Below are positions 10,000 to 22,121 of a stretch of DNA of 64,000 nucleotides, one piece after another. Each line of letters starts with the position of its first letter. The first letter of the stretch is position 1. The position numbers and the translations under genes are program-made. Under the pieces are notes generated by a model. That model made no database searches. It was not told the DNA's origin and saw only the letters and a list, made by a program, of their open reading frames with translations. Origin of the DNA: Tricholomella constricta (lineage: Eukaryota; Basidiomycota; Agaricomycetes; Agaricales; Lyophyllaceae); the NCBI GenBank assembly GCA_013368375.1, contig JAACJP010000053.1, positions 124,001-188,000 of the forward strand, given 5' to 3'.

Positions 10000-12138
10000 T
10001 CACACTTGCGCTTTGTGAAGCGCACGCGTGGCAAAGTAGCGGACATCCGCATCTTGATCATTTTTTTGCTGCTCGAGGGCTGGAACAACCTGCTGTTCAA
10101 CGAACTCGTGACCTTCTTTCGATGTGTTAAACGTGGTTGCAAGGACTTCCAACGATTTTGCCACATTGAAACGAATATTGGGAATGGGGTCATTGGCAAG
10201 CAGGAGGAGAGGTCCAATGATATCTGCACGGACAATCTCCAAGTTCAAGGACGGCGTTATTGTCTGATATACCTTGAGCATTCAAGAACGAGGATAAGCT
10301 ATGACCCACTCACTGTAATCGCCTGGACGGTGGTCATCCTGAAGAGATAGTTAGGATGTTGTCCCATCCCCATGACCTTGGGGACAATTGCGACCTTCGC
10401 CCACTCTACCCCAAAGACTTCGGTCAATTTCTTCAAATTGACAGTAGCGGCCTCCCGTATGCTGTAAACAGTATCACCAAGCCACGACATGCACAGGTTG
10501 CCTAGTTGTTCGTCGAAGAAGGGTTTCCCCAGTTGGTTGGCAAGGAGCGGTATATATTCGATGATAGCTTGCCGGACACGCCAACTCTTATCTTCAGCCA
10601 GCTCCACGATAGCAGGAAGAAGGCTCTCGGACAAAAGTTCGATACCGATTACTGTACATCCGATTAAGTCAAAACAATGACACGGGTCGATGAAACGTAC
10701 CAGAGTTAACCGTCTCAAGCTTGCTGATTATGTTTAACCTGACTTCTGGAAAGTCGTCCTTTAGGAGGTGCAAGAAGAGCGGTAAGAGGTGCTCGATGGT
10801 GGGCTCTTTTCCTAGCAGCGGCGCAAGCCCACTGATTTGGTTTGCGAGAGCTGCGCGGACGTGTTGTGATGAATCTTGGGAAAGATCGCGAACACAAGGC
10901 ACTATCCTCGCAAGAATGACTTCTTTGTCGAGAAGTTTGGAGAAACCTTGGCTGCAAATTTAATGATGAAACGACTATGATGGCAATGAGCGCACCTGGA
11001 ATTTGACCAGCAGCAGCGGTTCTGACCTCCGCTTCGTTATCCTTCAGCAATTGAACATATTGTCCGATCAACTCCTCGCGCACGAGTTCTACACCCACTG
11101 CCTCGGCGAGCTAAAGAATAGAGTATGTAAACTCTCCGTGTCGAAGAATGGTAATGCAGATACCTCGTTGAAATGATTAGCTGCCATATACCTCACACGC
11201 CAGCTCTTGTCCCCGATGCTATGCCTAATTTGTTTGAGGAGTTGCTCCTTAACCTCGGCTGGTGACATGCGCTGCGCAAGCACTATAAGGTCTTCGACCG
11301 TCAGGAGACGGACTGAGTCTTGATCATCCGATTGGAGTCTACGATAGATGGGCAATCCATCCGACAAGACATGGTGCTGAGCAAAGTGAGTTAGGAGTGG
11401 CTGTTATGTAAAAACTGTTAGCGGTAATGTAGTGACGAGGAGGACGAGATCGATCGTACACCAAGCCACTTCGCAGCTGCCCGTCGAACCATCGGCGTGT
11501 CATCCGCGCCGAGAGCTGTAAATCCTTTCCGCAACTCGTCTTGGATTGCTGGTGGAACTTTCCCATAAACGGCAGGATAGAGTGCTGCAGACGACGTTCG
11601 AGATGTAAACCATTCTCCCTGTGAAAGCCGCTTCAGGAGAGGAATATAATATTCTTCGATCTGGGCTTGAGAAAGGACAGTCGCAACTTTGGTAATCGAT
11701 TCTGCGGCCTAGATGCATGTTATATATGGCATATAATGGAGCTGTGCGGAAATACTTGCCTTGTCCCGCACCAACGTCTCTTCTACCGCCGAAAGGTTTT
11801 CAAGTGGCCCAAGTAAGACATGGGCATGTTCCTTTCCACCAATATACTCCTCGAAGTTTCTGCCCAACTCCTCTGCTAGCGCGAGTAGTACCTCATCTTC
11901 ATCATCCACAGAGTCTTGCAAGAACGGGACCAGTTCTTCACGCGCGCGATCGGGCCCAAGCGCTAGCGCTATAGTAGGAATACTGTGGATAGCATTTAGA
12001 CGCAGCTGGACATCTTCAGACCGCAGTTCATCCATGAGGATGGCGATCGGGGCAATCTGGCAGACGAGGCAGGTAAATCATTAGCACCTCGATACCAAAG
12101 GAACAACATACATCTTCAACTGGGAAACCAGAATCCAT
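10000..12138 (-). CDS. paa1: PP2A 65-kDa scaffold subunit A (HEAT repeats)
   Basis: Eight minus-strand exons (12138-12112, 12056-11760, 11708-11460, 11400-11164, 11110-10996, 10946-10701, 10651-10314, 10263-10000) give 590 residues, the normal size of the PP2A A subunit. The protein is a run of about 15 HEAT repeats with recurring D-x-x-x-x-V-R and W-R-V-R motifs (D-K-S-W-R-V-R twice). It scaffolds the catalytic C and regulatory B subunits of PP2A in cytosol and nucleus. The intron after exon 2 begins with GC, not GT (donor AAG|GCAAGT at 11759-11758); only this junction keeps the conserved D-K-A-A-E-S reading. The exon 6 acceptor is AAG. The short unspliced C-terminal end is less certain. Confidence 0.93.
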
Positions 12139-12306
12139 TTTTTGGGATGCTCTGCTCAGGCTGAGGTTATAAAGTTAACTTTTGGCGTAACAATACGAGA
12201 AAGAAGCAGTTAGATGCTAGTGTAGAGTTACGATGGATGAAAATGGCGTATTAGTCGTGGATGTAGGATTGTGGTCAAACTTGCATGATCACAATCGACA
12301 AGGTAT

Positions 12307-12312
12307 CACGTG
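12307..12312. promoter_or_regulatory. CACGTG E-box upstream of PP2A-A
   Basis: TCACGTGAT word about 170 bp upstream of the PP2A-A ATG (12138, minus strand). It has the same extended form as the sites upstream of the AP-2 alpha and DENN genes. Confidence 0.4.
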
Positions 12313-12359
12313 ATTCTCAGGGGAGTCGAAGAGAGTCGAAGCCGCGAACTTGTCAGACT

Positions 12360-12407
12360 CATCCATCCATCCATCCACCCATCCATCCATCCACCCACCC
12401 ATCCATT
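12360..12407. repeat. (ATCC)n microsatellite
   Basis: About 48 bp of imperfect tandem ATCC/CACC units. It lies in the gene-poor gap upstream of PP2A-A. Simple repeat; length variation between strains would be expected. Confidence 0.9.
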
Positions 12408-14042
12408 ACACTCAATTGCAAGCGAAAGAGTACCCTCGAGCAATTACGTATCAGTTGAAAATTATTTTTTGAACCAGAAACCTGCCTTCTCCACCCCCCC
12501 CGTTCATCTGATTTAGAATCGATTCACGATTGGAAAAGACCTGAAAAGACCTGAACAAACCCCTCGAGCCCTGGATGATTCTCAGCTGTAAGCCCAGAAT
12601 AAGAAAGACTTCACGGGGGAGCTGAAGCATAAAGAAAATTGCCAGGTGCCTGATCCCCTAAAATCATAGTTATGTCTCCACCACAACCCTTAAGCCGCCT
12701 CTAGAAAGACATTCTATGCCGGATCTTGGGCATGAGAGGAGGAGGAGCAAATGCGAGCAAATCATTGTATTTGGTTGCCCTCGCTCTTTCGCTGTGATAG
12801 CAATCATGTTGCCCAACCATGACTTGGCATGCTTTGACCGCAGAAGCGGCGGGACCTTACCATGCAAGATGTATTTATAAGGACATGCATATGGTGAAGG
12901 AAAAGGTTGCGTATTGCAGATGCAGAAATGATCGTTTAGTTGAGAAATATTCTCTGACGTCATTACAACCGCGATATGTTCCATATACATACATGCATTC
13001 CGTTTCGAGTCCCAGCCGCAGGCGAGGCTCGAAAATTCGGCCCATTGTAGTGGTAGTTGTAGTAGTATTGCCGGCAATGGTCCAAGTCCTGAACGCCGGG
13101 GGCTCCCGATGTAATAGTAGAGTCAATGATTAACATTATTCTACATCTTCGTCTCGGGCCCGACCTCACTACTTTATGTGAGCTAGGCCGGAATTCAGGT
13201 TGGGAAGGCAGGGGGGAGGGGCATGGGGCAGAGGAATGTCTGTTTTTTAACGGTTGCAGCAGGGCAGTCATTGGGATGTATAACGTGATAGTCTCATACA
13301 GTGTCAGCACTTCATGGGTCCAGTAAAACGATTGTTTTCCTTTCTTCGGAGTGAGCGCCCTCGTATGTCCCATCTTAAGTCGTGTCAGGCCAGAAATCTT
13401 TTTTTTCGACGCAAATTTTACATAAAGGTTCGCATCTGTGTCTTCCGTTTGTCCTGCCTCTGAAAGTAAGCCTCGTCGTCTGCAGGCGTCGTGTGCGGGG
13501 TACACACGACGCACATCGATAGCAGCTATTCGTTAGCGAAGCTTCCTCGTGTGTGCGGTTCGAGACACTTCAAATGCTATTCGTGCATGTAAAAATGAAA
13601 ACAACTGGAGGATCGGGTCCGTATTTCAAGTCGTAGAGATGTACCAAGAGATTTTCTTTCGTTATTACATGTGATTGATGTACGACATTGTCAAAAGCTT
13701 TTGTATGTGTGCACCTTAAGATTTGAAAGTTCAGCCGGCGCACCGATCTGTCGAAATAAAACTCGAAGTCAATAGATAAGATGAGGGATAGAAACCATTC
13801 TGTTCCGGTCCTTGTGTCATCGAAATTATCTCCCGTCGGCGTATGCCACGAAAAACGACGTCAGACTGTGTGTCGATAGAGCCAACAGGAGAGGGTGAAC
13901 AGAAATGGCAACGGGAGGGAAACAAGAAGTTAAGCGGAGGCAGCGGACCGGAAGGCCGACGCGGGTATATGAACGTGGGGCTGGAGTCTTTTAGCGAGTA
14001 CTGACCTCCATCGCCCTGCCTGTCTGAGACAAGCTATTGATC

Positions 14043-15130
14043 ATGCCCGTCGAGAAATTCCAGGATAAAATCATTTTGAATCATCCAAAGGTATCATCAT
14101 CGATCCTTTAGTAGGTGATTACGCGGACGATATTAAGAACTGTCTATCCCAGGGCTCGAGTGTAGAAATCTTACTTTATGGAGCCACAGTCACATCGTGG
14201 AAATCGGGAAGCACCCGGGATCCTGAGCCAGTTGAAAGGCTTTTCGTATCATCTAAAGCCGCGCTGAATGGTTCCAAGCCGATCCGAGGTGGTATTCCCG
14301 TCGTCTTTCCTTGCTTTGGCGCTCCTACACACCCCGAGCACTTCCAACTCGGCCAGCATGGATTTGCCAGGAGTGAAATCTGGAACTGGGATAAGACGGT
14401 CATGGACAACGAAGCAGGTGTGTCGATAAGAATCAGTACGTGAATTTGTGTGTCTCGCAAAAATCACCTAGTAATCTCGATACTTCCAGCCCTTGAGCCC
14501 ACAGAGAAAATTCGCAGCGTTTATGGACGACCATTCCATCTCAGTTATGTCATAACCTTAGCTGAGCACCAGCTCAGTACCGACCTCCATGTGACGAACA
14601 CGTCGACGTCCACCGCATTCCCCCCAGACGTCCTAGAATTCCAAGCTCTCCTGCACAACTATATCCGGGCGCCAGCCAATCAAGTTCTCATAACGTCTCT
14701 CCAGAATTTGTTCTACTATGACAAAACGGAGCCCACAGAACAGGGAAAGTCCACACCCAAGACCGAAATGAGACCCGCAGTTGATGTTAGGAGGTACACG
14801 GATTTTGTGTACGAAGATGCACCTCAAAATTATGAGGTGACATGGCCAGGAGGCGGTCTTGCAATAAGATCAAAGAACTTTAAGGACCTCGTCATATGGA
14901 ATCCTCAGGAAGGAGGTCGTCAAATTGTTGATATGGAGGAAGGAGGATGGTACGTCCAGCCACAAGGTCGTCTGCTCGTGGACCGTTTGTCACTCATATC
15001 ATACAGGGAGAAATATGTATGTGTTGAACCGGGATTTGTCAGGGGATTTGCCAAGTTAGAGCCAGGGAAGACTTGGATTGGGCAGCAAGTACTTTCTGTA
15101 ATCGGCGAGGAGAGAAGATTGTCAAGTTAA
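14043..15130 (+). CDS. Glucose-6-phosphate 1-epimerase (aldose-1-epimerase fold)
   Basis: Four exons (14043-14090, 14153-14435, 14490-14949, 15007-15130) give 304 residues. It resembles the yeast YMR099C group of D-hexose-6-phosphate mutarotases, which interconvert alpha and beta glucose 6-phosphate in the cytosol. Visible signatures are the Y-G-A-T-V-T-S-W strand, R-G-G-I-P-V-V-F-P-C-F-G (substrate-binding Arg), G-Q-H-G-F-A-R (catalytic His), H-N-Y and the terminal C-V-E-P-G segment (catalytic Glu). The start gives the usual short N-terminus. The stop lies only 12 bp before the first possible Rev3 ATG. Confidence 0.9.
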
Positions 15131-15134
15131 GGGT

Positions 15135-15140
15135 CACGTG
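15135..15140. promoter_or_regulatory. CACGTG E-box between epimerase and rev3
   Basis: TCACGTGG word lies between the epimerase stop (15130) and the upstream possible Rev3 ATG (15143). Because it sits next to that ATG, the true Rev3 start may be the later ATG at 15194. Confidence 0.4.
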
Positions 15141-15142
15141 GC

Positions 15143-18100
15143 ATGTTTAACCTGCCAAAGACTCAACTTTTATTCAACCATCCACCATCCACGATGTTCT
15201 CAGCTTGTGTATCTCTTGAATCTATGTCTCTATCTTCTTCCTCCAAGCAGCCCTCTCTACGCGTCCAGATAACTCAAATTGACCACACTCTCATCCAACC
15301 GGGTTCGCTTGATAACTCATCTCTACCACGCGTTCCCGTCATCAGGATCTATGGCACTTCGTCCATTGGAAAAACGACCTGCCTTCATGTACATCAAGTT
15401 TATCCTTATTTCTTCATAGAGTATAATGGGACTTTGAATGCCAATCACGGTTGGTGGTGTCCTTACGCTTTCTTCAGTCCTGACCTAATCGTGATTCGGC
15501 GCGCAGTGGACCGCTACATTGCCAAGCTGGTTACTTCGTTGAACCATGCCATTGCTCTGTCGCTTAAACGCAACCCACTATCACCTCGATCCCTGTATAT
15601 TCGCGCCATTCTCCTCGTAAAAGGGGTCCACTTTTATGGTTTCCATTCCTCCTATTCCCCGTTCCTGAAGGTGTTCGTGGCCGACCCTGCATATGTCCAC
15701 CGCACAGTCACCATACTACAGTCAGGCACAGTGATGGGTACGCGCTTTCGCATATTCGAGAGCCATCTCTCGTATGTCTTGCAATTCATGTGCGATTTCG
15801 GTCTTTACGGCTGCGGGTGGATCAACCTGGAAAATGTCTTACAACGCAATGTCGAAAGCACTTATGAAGACGAATATGCTAGTCTGGAATCCAGCGAACG
15901 AATATTCAACTCTTCTCCTTATTTCCGTCAGACGCGTATGCCGCTCGAAGTGGACGTCATCGCTCCTCATATTCTCAACAGACATAGTGTCTCTGCCCGA
16001 AACCTACACCACAAACTTGAAATTCCTACTACTCCGCTTGCTCCCGAACCACTTGTTCTGAGTGTCCGTGAGCTTTGGGAAGATGAACGCAAACGCCGGG
16101 CCGCTCGGGGCCTCAATCCCTCCCCGGAGATCCCTGTCGATCCCAGTGATTCTTGCAGAAGTGCTGGTGGTGATTGGGTAGCAGAGGCTCAATGGTGGGA
16201 GGAACTCCGAAAAAAAATAGAGAGGGACAGAGTAGAGGAGGGTTCCATACAGCCCAGTGCGAGTGGATGGGAGAATTGGGTGATGACCACGTTCGAAAGC
16301 ATAGAGGCGCTTTGGGAGGAGCCGTGGAGAGTGTGGAGACCCGCAAGTCAACGTCACCAAGTACAAATTCATGAGGCAAACAACCAGAGTTCATCAGAGA
16401 CCCCCTTAAACATCCATGAGTCTCAGTGGAACGCCCCGCATGCAGACCCAGAGCTGGACGACGATGCTGTTGATGTTGATATCTCCATGCTTTCCAGTCA
16501 GCAAATTAGCCAATTAATCGAAGTCGAGGAGGAAGAGTCGGCAAGCCACGCGGACGACGATTACCGTCTTGATCCAGAAATGACTGAGGAAAACGGGGAT
16601 GATGCCTACAATGACGAAGGAGAACTACTTGAAGGATCGCAGTATACTAGGTAAGCCTTGTATCTCGATTGTTTAGGCGGTCATTCAGCCTTCATAGCTT
16701 GTCAGACCCGTTCCAATTTTCGGACGAGGGTTCAATGCGAGACTCCGTAAAGGAAACAGAGCTTCAATTGTCTAGGTGTGTATTTCATTTCAAAGATTTA
16801 TATGTTTTCTGGACCTAGGCCGTTACTTTAGCCCTCCCGGTCGCCCTCATGTTGAGCATGACTTACCTTCGCCCACGACGCCAACTCGGTACGTCTTCGG
16901 GCTTTGTTATCCGTCTCGCAGGCTAATTCAAAGGCTGGTTCAATCTGAACTAGTGGTGGTGAGATGACCCCGAAGTCCTTGTGGCCCTCCGGTTCAGATT
17001 CAGAAACTGCTGAGGACGCTGTACAATCTGCGCAGATTCCATTTGTAAACGAAACTTTTGCTGCGCTGGCGGACAGCTCTGCCATCAGGTTAGTAACTTT
17101 ATGTCATCGGAATGCACTCTGGCGCTTACGATTCGCTGAACCTGATAGTCCAGTGGAGCCCCCAGAACCATCTTCCCATGGCACATTGTCAGAGACAGAC
17201 CTCGACATGGGGGATACACACCGGCCTGCGAAACGCCGTAAGCTTAGCTTCTTTTCAGAGATTGAGGAAATTTCATATCCTGGAAATTTCTTCTCGTCAC
17301 CATCACCTTTTACTGGTCCCACCCAACAGCCCATGGTCCCGGTGATCAAGCTTCTCAGGGAGTCTTACGCTGTTCACACGATAACAGCGGTCAACATGAA
17401 CAGATACGAATACGCAATAAGCCCTCCTTCAGCCTCATATCTCCTGGGAAATATGGATGTCTATACCATACCCAGCAAGATATATTGCCCTCCCTATTAC
17501 TCTTTGGCATCTGACGCACCAGACCGCCCAAAAGAATACGGCGGCTTGCTCTTTCACTTGAAGAGTGGAGAGGGAGTGACACACCTTGATGCATGGGAAG
17601 GCTCGGACACAGCACAGGGCGGACTTCAATCTGGGAGGGTATCGCCATTGCTACCCACGAGAATTGGAGGATGGGAATACGCCGAATCTGTGCCAAGTGT
17701 CAAAGAAGTTAAACGATGGCTCGCTGAAAACAATCCACCAGCCGTACATGCCAAGATGAAATCTCAGGTAAGGTTGAATATCTCACTGTGAAGTCAACGA
17801 TTTAACGCTCCAGAAGATTGAGGGCCCTACGCAGGCGAACATATTCGGGCTTAATGACACGCCTGGTCCGGGAAAAGATGCTCACCCCGTCTCTCGAGAA
17901 CGTCAGGCGATGAGCGTGCTCTCGCTGGAGGTTTTTGGTGAGAGAAATCATTCTCATCGCTTTAACGTGGTACTAATGGATGCTGAAAAATTCAGCTTCC
18001 ACTGACGGTGGCAAAACCCCCAACCCGGAGATCAACGAGATTGTTGCGCTTTTCTATGCGTATCAGAGGTCCGAGGCGAATCCTCCTCAAACAGAAACTA

Positions 18101-21100
18101 TCATTGTTCAAACCCCACATTTTGACCAACGCCGAATCCGGGAGATGAAATTGGACATTGTTCACGATGAAATTGAGCTTATCAACAGGATTGTAGACAT
18201 CGTTATGGATCTTGACCCAGATGTCCTTACTGGATGGGATATTCAAAGGGGGTCGTGGGGTTATCTTGAAGCACGAGGTCGACGTAACGGTCAACTACTC
18301 TTAGGCTATATCCCAGGTGATGATCGAGCTTACTCCTTTCTCAGGCTTCGAATTTAGTGACCTCATCTCACGAGCCCCTCCGCCGCGCAGTGCAGGGAAG
18401 GATGAATGGGGGATGCGCCACACATCTACCTTCAAGGTTGCTGGTCGGCACGTACTGAATCTATGGCGCATTATGCGCTCAGAGCAAGCATTGACGAGTT
18501 ATTCACTCGAAAATGTCACTTTCAATGTCTTGCGAAGAAGGTAATACATATAACACAGCTACGACCAGTACTAATAAATTCCAAAGGATACCACGATATT
18601 CAAATGCGACATTGAGCGAGTGGTATCATATGGGTACACCGTTTCGCACCGCATGCGTGTTGCGTTACTTCCTTGATCGGACAAGTATACTTTTAGAGAT
18701 CCTTGAAGAGTCTGAAGTGATTACGAAGACTGCGTATGTGTTTATTATCTCTTCTTAGCTGCATCTTGTTCAAGTTTACTTGCAGTGAATTCGCCCGTGT
18801 CTTCGGTGTCGATTTCTTCTCCGTCATAAGCCGGGGCTCACAGTTCAAAGTTGAATCATTCATGTTCAGAATTGCAAAACCTGAAAGCTTCGTTCTCATT
18901 TCGCCAAGCAAACAAGACGTACAACCACCCTCATTGCATCATTGTCCGCTAATTATGCTAATGTCCAACATCAGGTTGGCAAGCAAAATGCTGCCGAATG
19001 CATGCCACTTATTATGGAGCCAGCTTCGGCATTTTACTCGAGTCCCCTTGTGGTACTTGATTTCCAGTCGCTCTATCCGTCTATTATGATCGCCTATAAT
19101 TATTGTTATTCCACATGTCTTGGTCGTGTTAAGGATTTCCAAGGGCGCAACAAATTCGGCGTGGTCGACCTTGACCTCCCTTCCGGAACTTTAGCTTCCT
19201 TATCCGACTACATTAACGGTAAGCACACATTCCACCTCCGACTCTACGCTAGTTGCTTGATATGGCGCTTTAAAGTTGCCCCAAACGGGATTATTTACGT
19301 GAAGCCCGAGGTCCGGAAAGGTCTACTAGGGAGAATGCTAATCGAACTCCTTGGAACCAGAGTTATGGTGAAGCAGGCAATGAAAAGTGCAAAAGATGAT
19401 AAGGTTGTTATTCATTATATACACCCCGAGGGTCATGACTTTCTTGATACTTACATCCCATAGGCACTTCGAAGAATACTCGACGCTCGGCAATCCAGCC
19501 TCAAGTACATAGCCAATGTCACATATGGGTATACCAGTGCCTCATACTCTGGCCGTATGCCTGCTGTCGAGATCGCAGATAGTATCGTTCAGAGTGGACG
19601 CGAAACCCTTGAGAAGGTATGCTGCTTATCATACCCATACTGCAGCATTACCAACCAAACAACGCAGGCAATTGTTTTGATAAATTCCACCAAGAAATGG
19701 GGAGCGGAGGTGTGTCCCTGAACTAACACCTTGGCCGTGTGTCTGACTACTGCCACAGGTGGTATATGGGGATACTGATAGTGTATTTGTGTCCGTGGAC
19801 ATGATTTGACCAGCTAAGGTTCTTGAAACTCAGCTATACATTACAGATATCTGCAAGGAAAGACAAAAGAGCAAGCTTTTCGCATAGGAAACGACATAGC
19901 GGATACGATCACTGCACTCAACCCTTCTCCGGTGAAGCTTAAATTCGAGAAGGTATGTATTGCTTTCGATCACCAATTCATATGGCTGAGAACTCCAGGT
20001 ATACCTTCCGTGTGTGTTGCTGGCCAAGAAGAGATATGTCGGTTTCAAATTTGAGCACACAGACGATAGGGAACCAGTGTTCGACGCCAAGGGTATTGAG
20101 ACTGTACGACGGGATGGGGTCTCTGCACAGCGAAAAATGACAGAGGCTTGCTTGAAGTAAGCAATCATGTATCGCATGCCTATATATCTTTCGCCGCTAA
20201 TCTTGTCAATCAGAATATTATTTCGGTCTCAGGATCTAAGCGAAGTGAAAGACTATTGTTGTAGATCATGGACGAAACTTCTCGAGAACAAAGCTTCGGT
20301 TCAGGATTTTATTTTCGCCAAAGAAGTGAGGATGGGAACTTACAGGTGAGCACACCTGTCGTATTAAACCAAATGTTTACCTGCCCATTCTGCAGCGAAA
20401 TTGGGCCACCCCCGCCTGGTGTTGTGGTTGCTGCGAAGCGAATGGTGGAAGATCCTACCAACGAGCCTCAGTATGGGGAACGTATACCGTATGTGATTGC
20501 CAGGGGGCTACCTGGCACCAGGCTGGTCGATCGGGCGATGGATCCTATGGATATGCTGAGGGACAGGTGTGTAAGGTATCATTCTACTGGCTATACTATA
20601 GCTCACACCATAGTCACGTCGCCTTCAGCCGCCTGCAACTTGATGCCGTCTATTACATCTCAAGGGTACTCATCCCTCCATTGGAACGAATTTTCAATCT
20701 AATCGGGGCCGATGTACGTGGCTGGTTTGATGAAATGCCGAAGACCTGCTACCTCGATCCTACGTCGTCTCCCATGAAAGCCAAGGAAGAGGCGGAATTC
20801 GAAACGCCGGATCGCCTCAATATTGAAGAGCATTTTCATAGTTCCCAGTGTTTGATCTGCGGAGATCTTGCCTTCCAAGGTTTGCCGTGTGGATTGATCA
20901 AGTTATCATTTTTAAAGAGTTCTCATCAGGGTTATGTGACGAATGCTATTCCTCTCCTCAAGAGACGATCGCAGCTCTTTCAAGTCGCATACAAGTCAAT
21001 GAGAAGCACCTCATGAACTCTCACCGAATTTGCACGACGTGTACTGGTTCTGTACCGGGAGAACCGATCCAATGCGAATCCTTCGACTGTCCTTGGCTTT

Positions 21101-21270
21101 TCTCCAGAAAACGGGCGGAGAACAAGCAAGATTTCATGACAATTGTCAAGGAGATTCTTGAGGACGTAAATGACAACGCGGAGACAGAAAAACACGAGTA
21201 CCCCACAGCGGAGAGCGACCAAAGCGACGAAGACTACATGGATTTCAGTTTCCAAACACCGGAGTTCTAG
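15143..21270 (+). CDS. rev3: DNA polymerase zeta catalytic subunit Rev3
   Basis: Twenty exons: 15143-16650, 16698-16775, 16832-16888, 16954-17767, 17814-17937, 17996-18289, 18345-18540, 18587-18733, 18786-18918, 18975-19218, 19276-19403, 19464-19616, 19668-19709, 19759-19790, 19847-19952, 19999-20156, 20214-20345, 20396-20566, 20614-20879, 20930-21270. This gives 1707 residues, or 1690 from the ATG at 15194. It is a B-family polymerase for translesion synthesis. Motif A is D-F-Q-S-L-Y-P-S (about residue 1146), the K-Y-I-A-N-V-T-Y-G helix follows, and motif C is Y-G-D-T-D-S-V-F (about 1309). The C-terminus has two Cys modules, C-x2-C...C-x2-C (zinc) and C-x2-C...C-x4-C (Fe-S, subunit binding). 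The middle third is acidic and poorly conserved. The segment 17089-17148 looks like an intron but is in frame, so retention or splicing is open. The first three junctions are the least certain. Confidence 0.92.
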
Positions 21271-21329
21271 GGATGGAATAATTTATATGCGTTTTGTGTA
21301 GAGAATGATGGAGACCTCCTCCTCCTAGC

Positions 21330-22060
21330 TTAGGCGGTTTGATATGCTCCTGGGGCAGCTGAGTGGGTATTGGACAGCGGAGGGGCAGGGACCGGCGGTC
21401 GTGAAGTATGACTTGGCCGTTCTTCATCGACAGTTTGATACCCTTCTCTTCCGCTGGATGTGAAACCTCCGGGCATTGACCAAACTACACGGGATAATCG
21501 GTCAGACGGACGTGCACAAGTTATAAAACATACCGGTTGGTCCACTTAGGTCAGCACCACCAAGACCGCCAAAACTCGTGCCACGCTGGCGTAGAGATAT
21601 GCCAAAGGCAAGGAATGTGGGGATCTTGGGCCGGGAATTAAAGGATTTTTCGGCGCCTAAAGGCTGTTATCGTACCTTTAGGAGCAGGATAACAACGGTC
21701 AAAAGTTTGACAAATCCGTTTTGATCATTGTTGAGCATCCACACGACGTCCAGGATTGTCGAAGCTCCAAGGAGGCCAGTGAACTGGTAACGAACGATCA
21801 GCCTAGAAGAGAGATGAAAAAAGGTGGTCGCGGGGTAGAAAATTACAGTTTGTAAGGAATGAACTGCTTCTGTATTTTCCTGAACATAGGTGCCGAAAAG
21901 AAAGATGGCTAAATTATACGGGGGGGCCGCGAACGGGCTGACAGCGAACGACAAGACCTGAAGATATGTGTTCAATATAGCAAAGTATCTGTTAGTTAAA
22001 GTGACCTACAGTCTCTGCGAGAACGAGTTTTGAAGGATCAAGACTTTGCACGAAGTCCAT
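21330..22060 (-). CDS. Multi-pass membrane protein, function unknown
   Basis: Five minus-strand exons (22060-22010, 21957-21847, 21783-21676, 21624-21534, 21484-21330) give 171 residues. About four hydrophobic stretches fill residues 12-110, with the polar words W-M-L-N-N-D-Q-N between helices and R-Q-R-G after the last. The C-terminal 60 residues are Gly/Ser/Pro-rich and cytosolic-looking (W-S-M-P-G-G-F-T-S-S-G-R-E-G-Y). I recall similar short proteins in other basidiomycetes but no function. Convergent with rev3: the stops are only about 60 bp apart, so the 3' untranslated regions probably overlap. The exon 4 acceptor is AAG. Confidence 0.7.
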
Positions 22061-22121
22061 AGTGGGTGTATGAAGTCAGCTTACATACAACCAGCAACGA
22101 CCTTCGATCACTGCAGATCTC

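Larger units (their letters stand above)
12139..14042. other. 1.9 kb gene-poor gap
   Basis: Between the PP2A-A start and the epimerase start I find no supported gene. It holds the PP2A-A promoter, an E-box and a tetranucleotide repeat. A minus-strand open frame of about 180 codons at 12963-13514 shows no domain or splice-consistent neighbours. Around 13040-13070 there is a GTAGTGGTAGTTGTAG-like run. An untranslated transcript is possible but not shown. Confidence 0.4.

Noticed and set aside
12963..13514. Minus-strand open frame of about 183 codons
   Set aside because: No domain, signal or codon pattern, no splice-consistent flanks. It lies in the gene-poor gap and is likely chance.
13551..13565. 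GGTTCGAGA-like word resembling a tRNA B box
   Set aside because: The closing CC is missing and no acceptor stem or A box is found around it.
16651..17000. Apparent frameshifts near the start of rev3
   Set aside because: Three short introns (16651-16697, 16776-16831, 16889-16953) give one open frame. The acceptor at 16829-16831 avoids a stop that the earlier AG would create.
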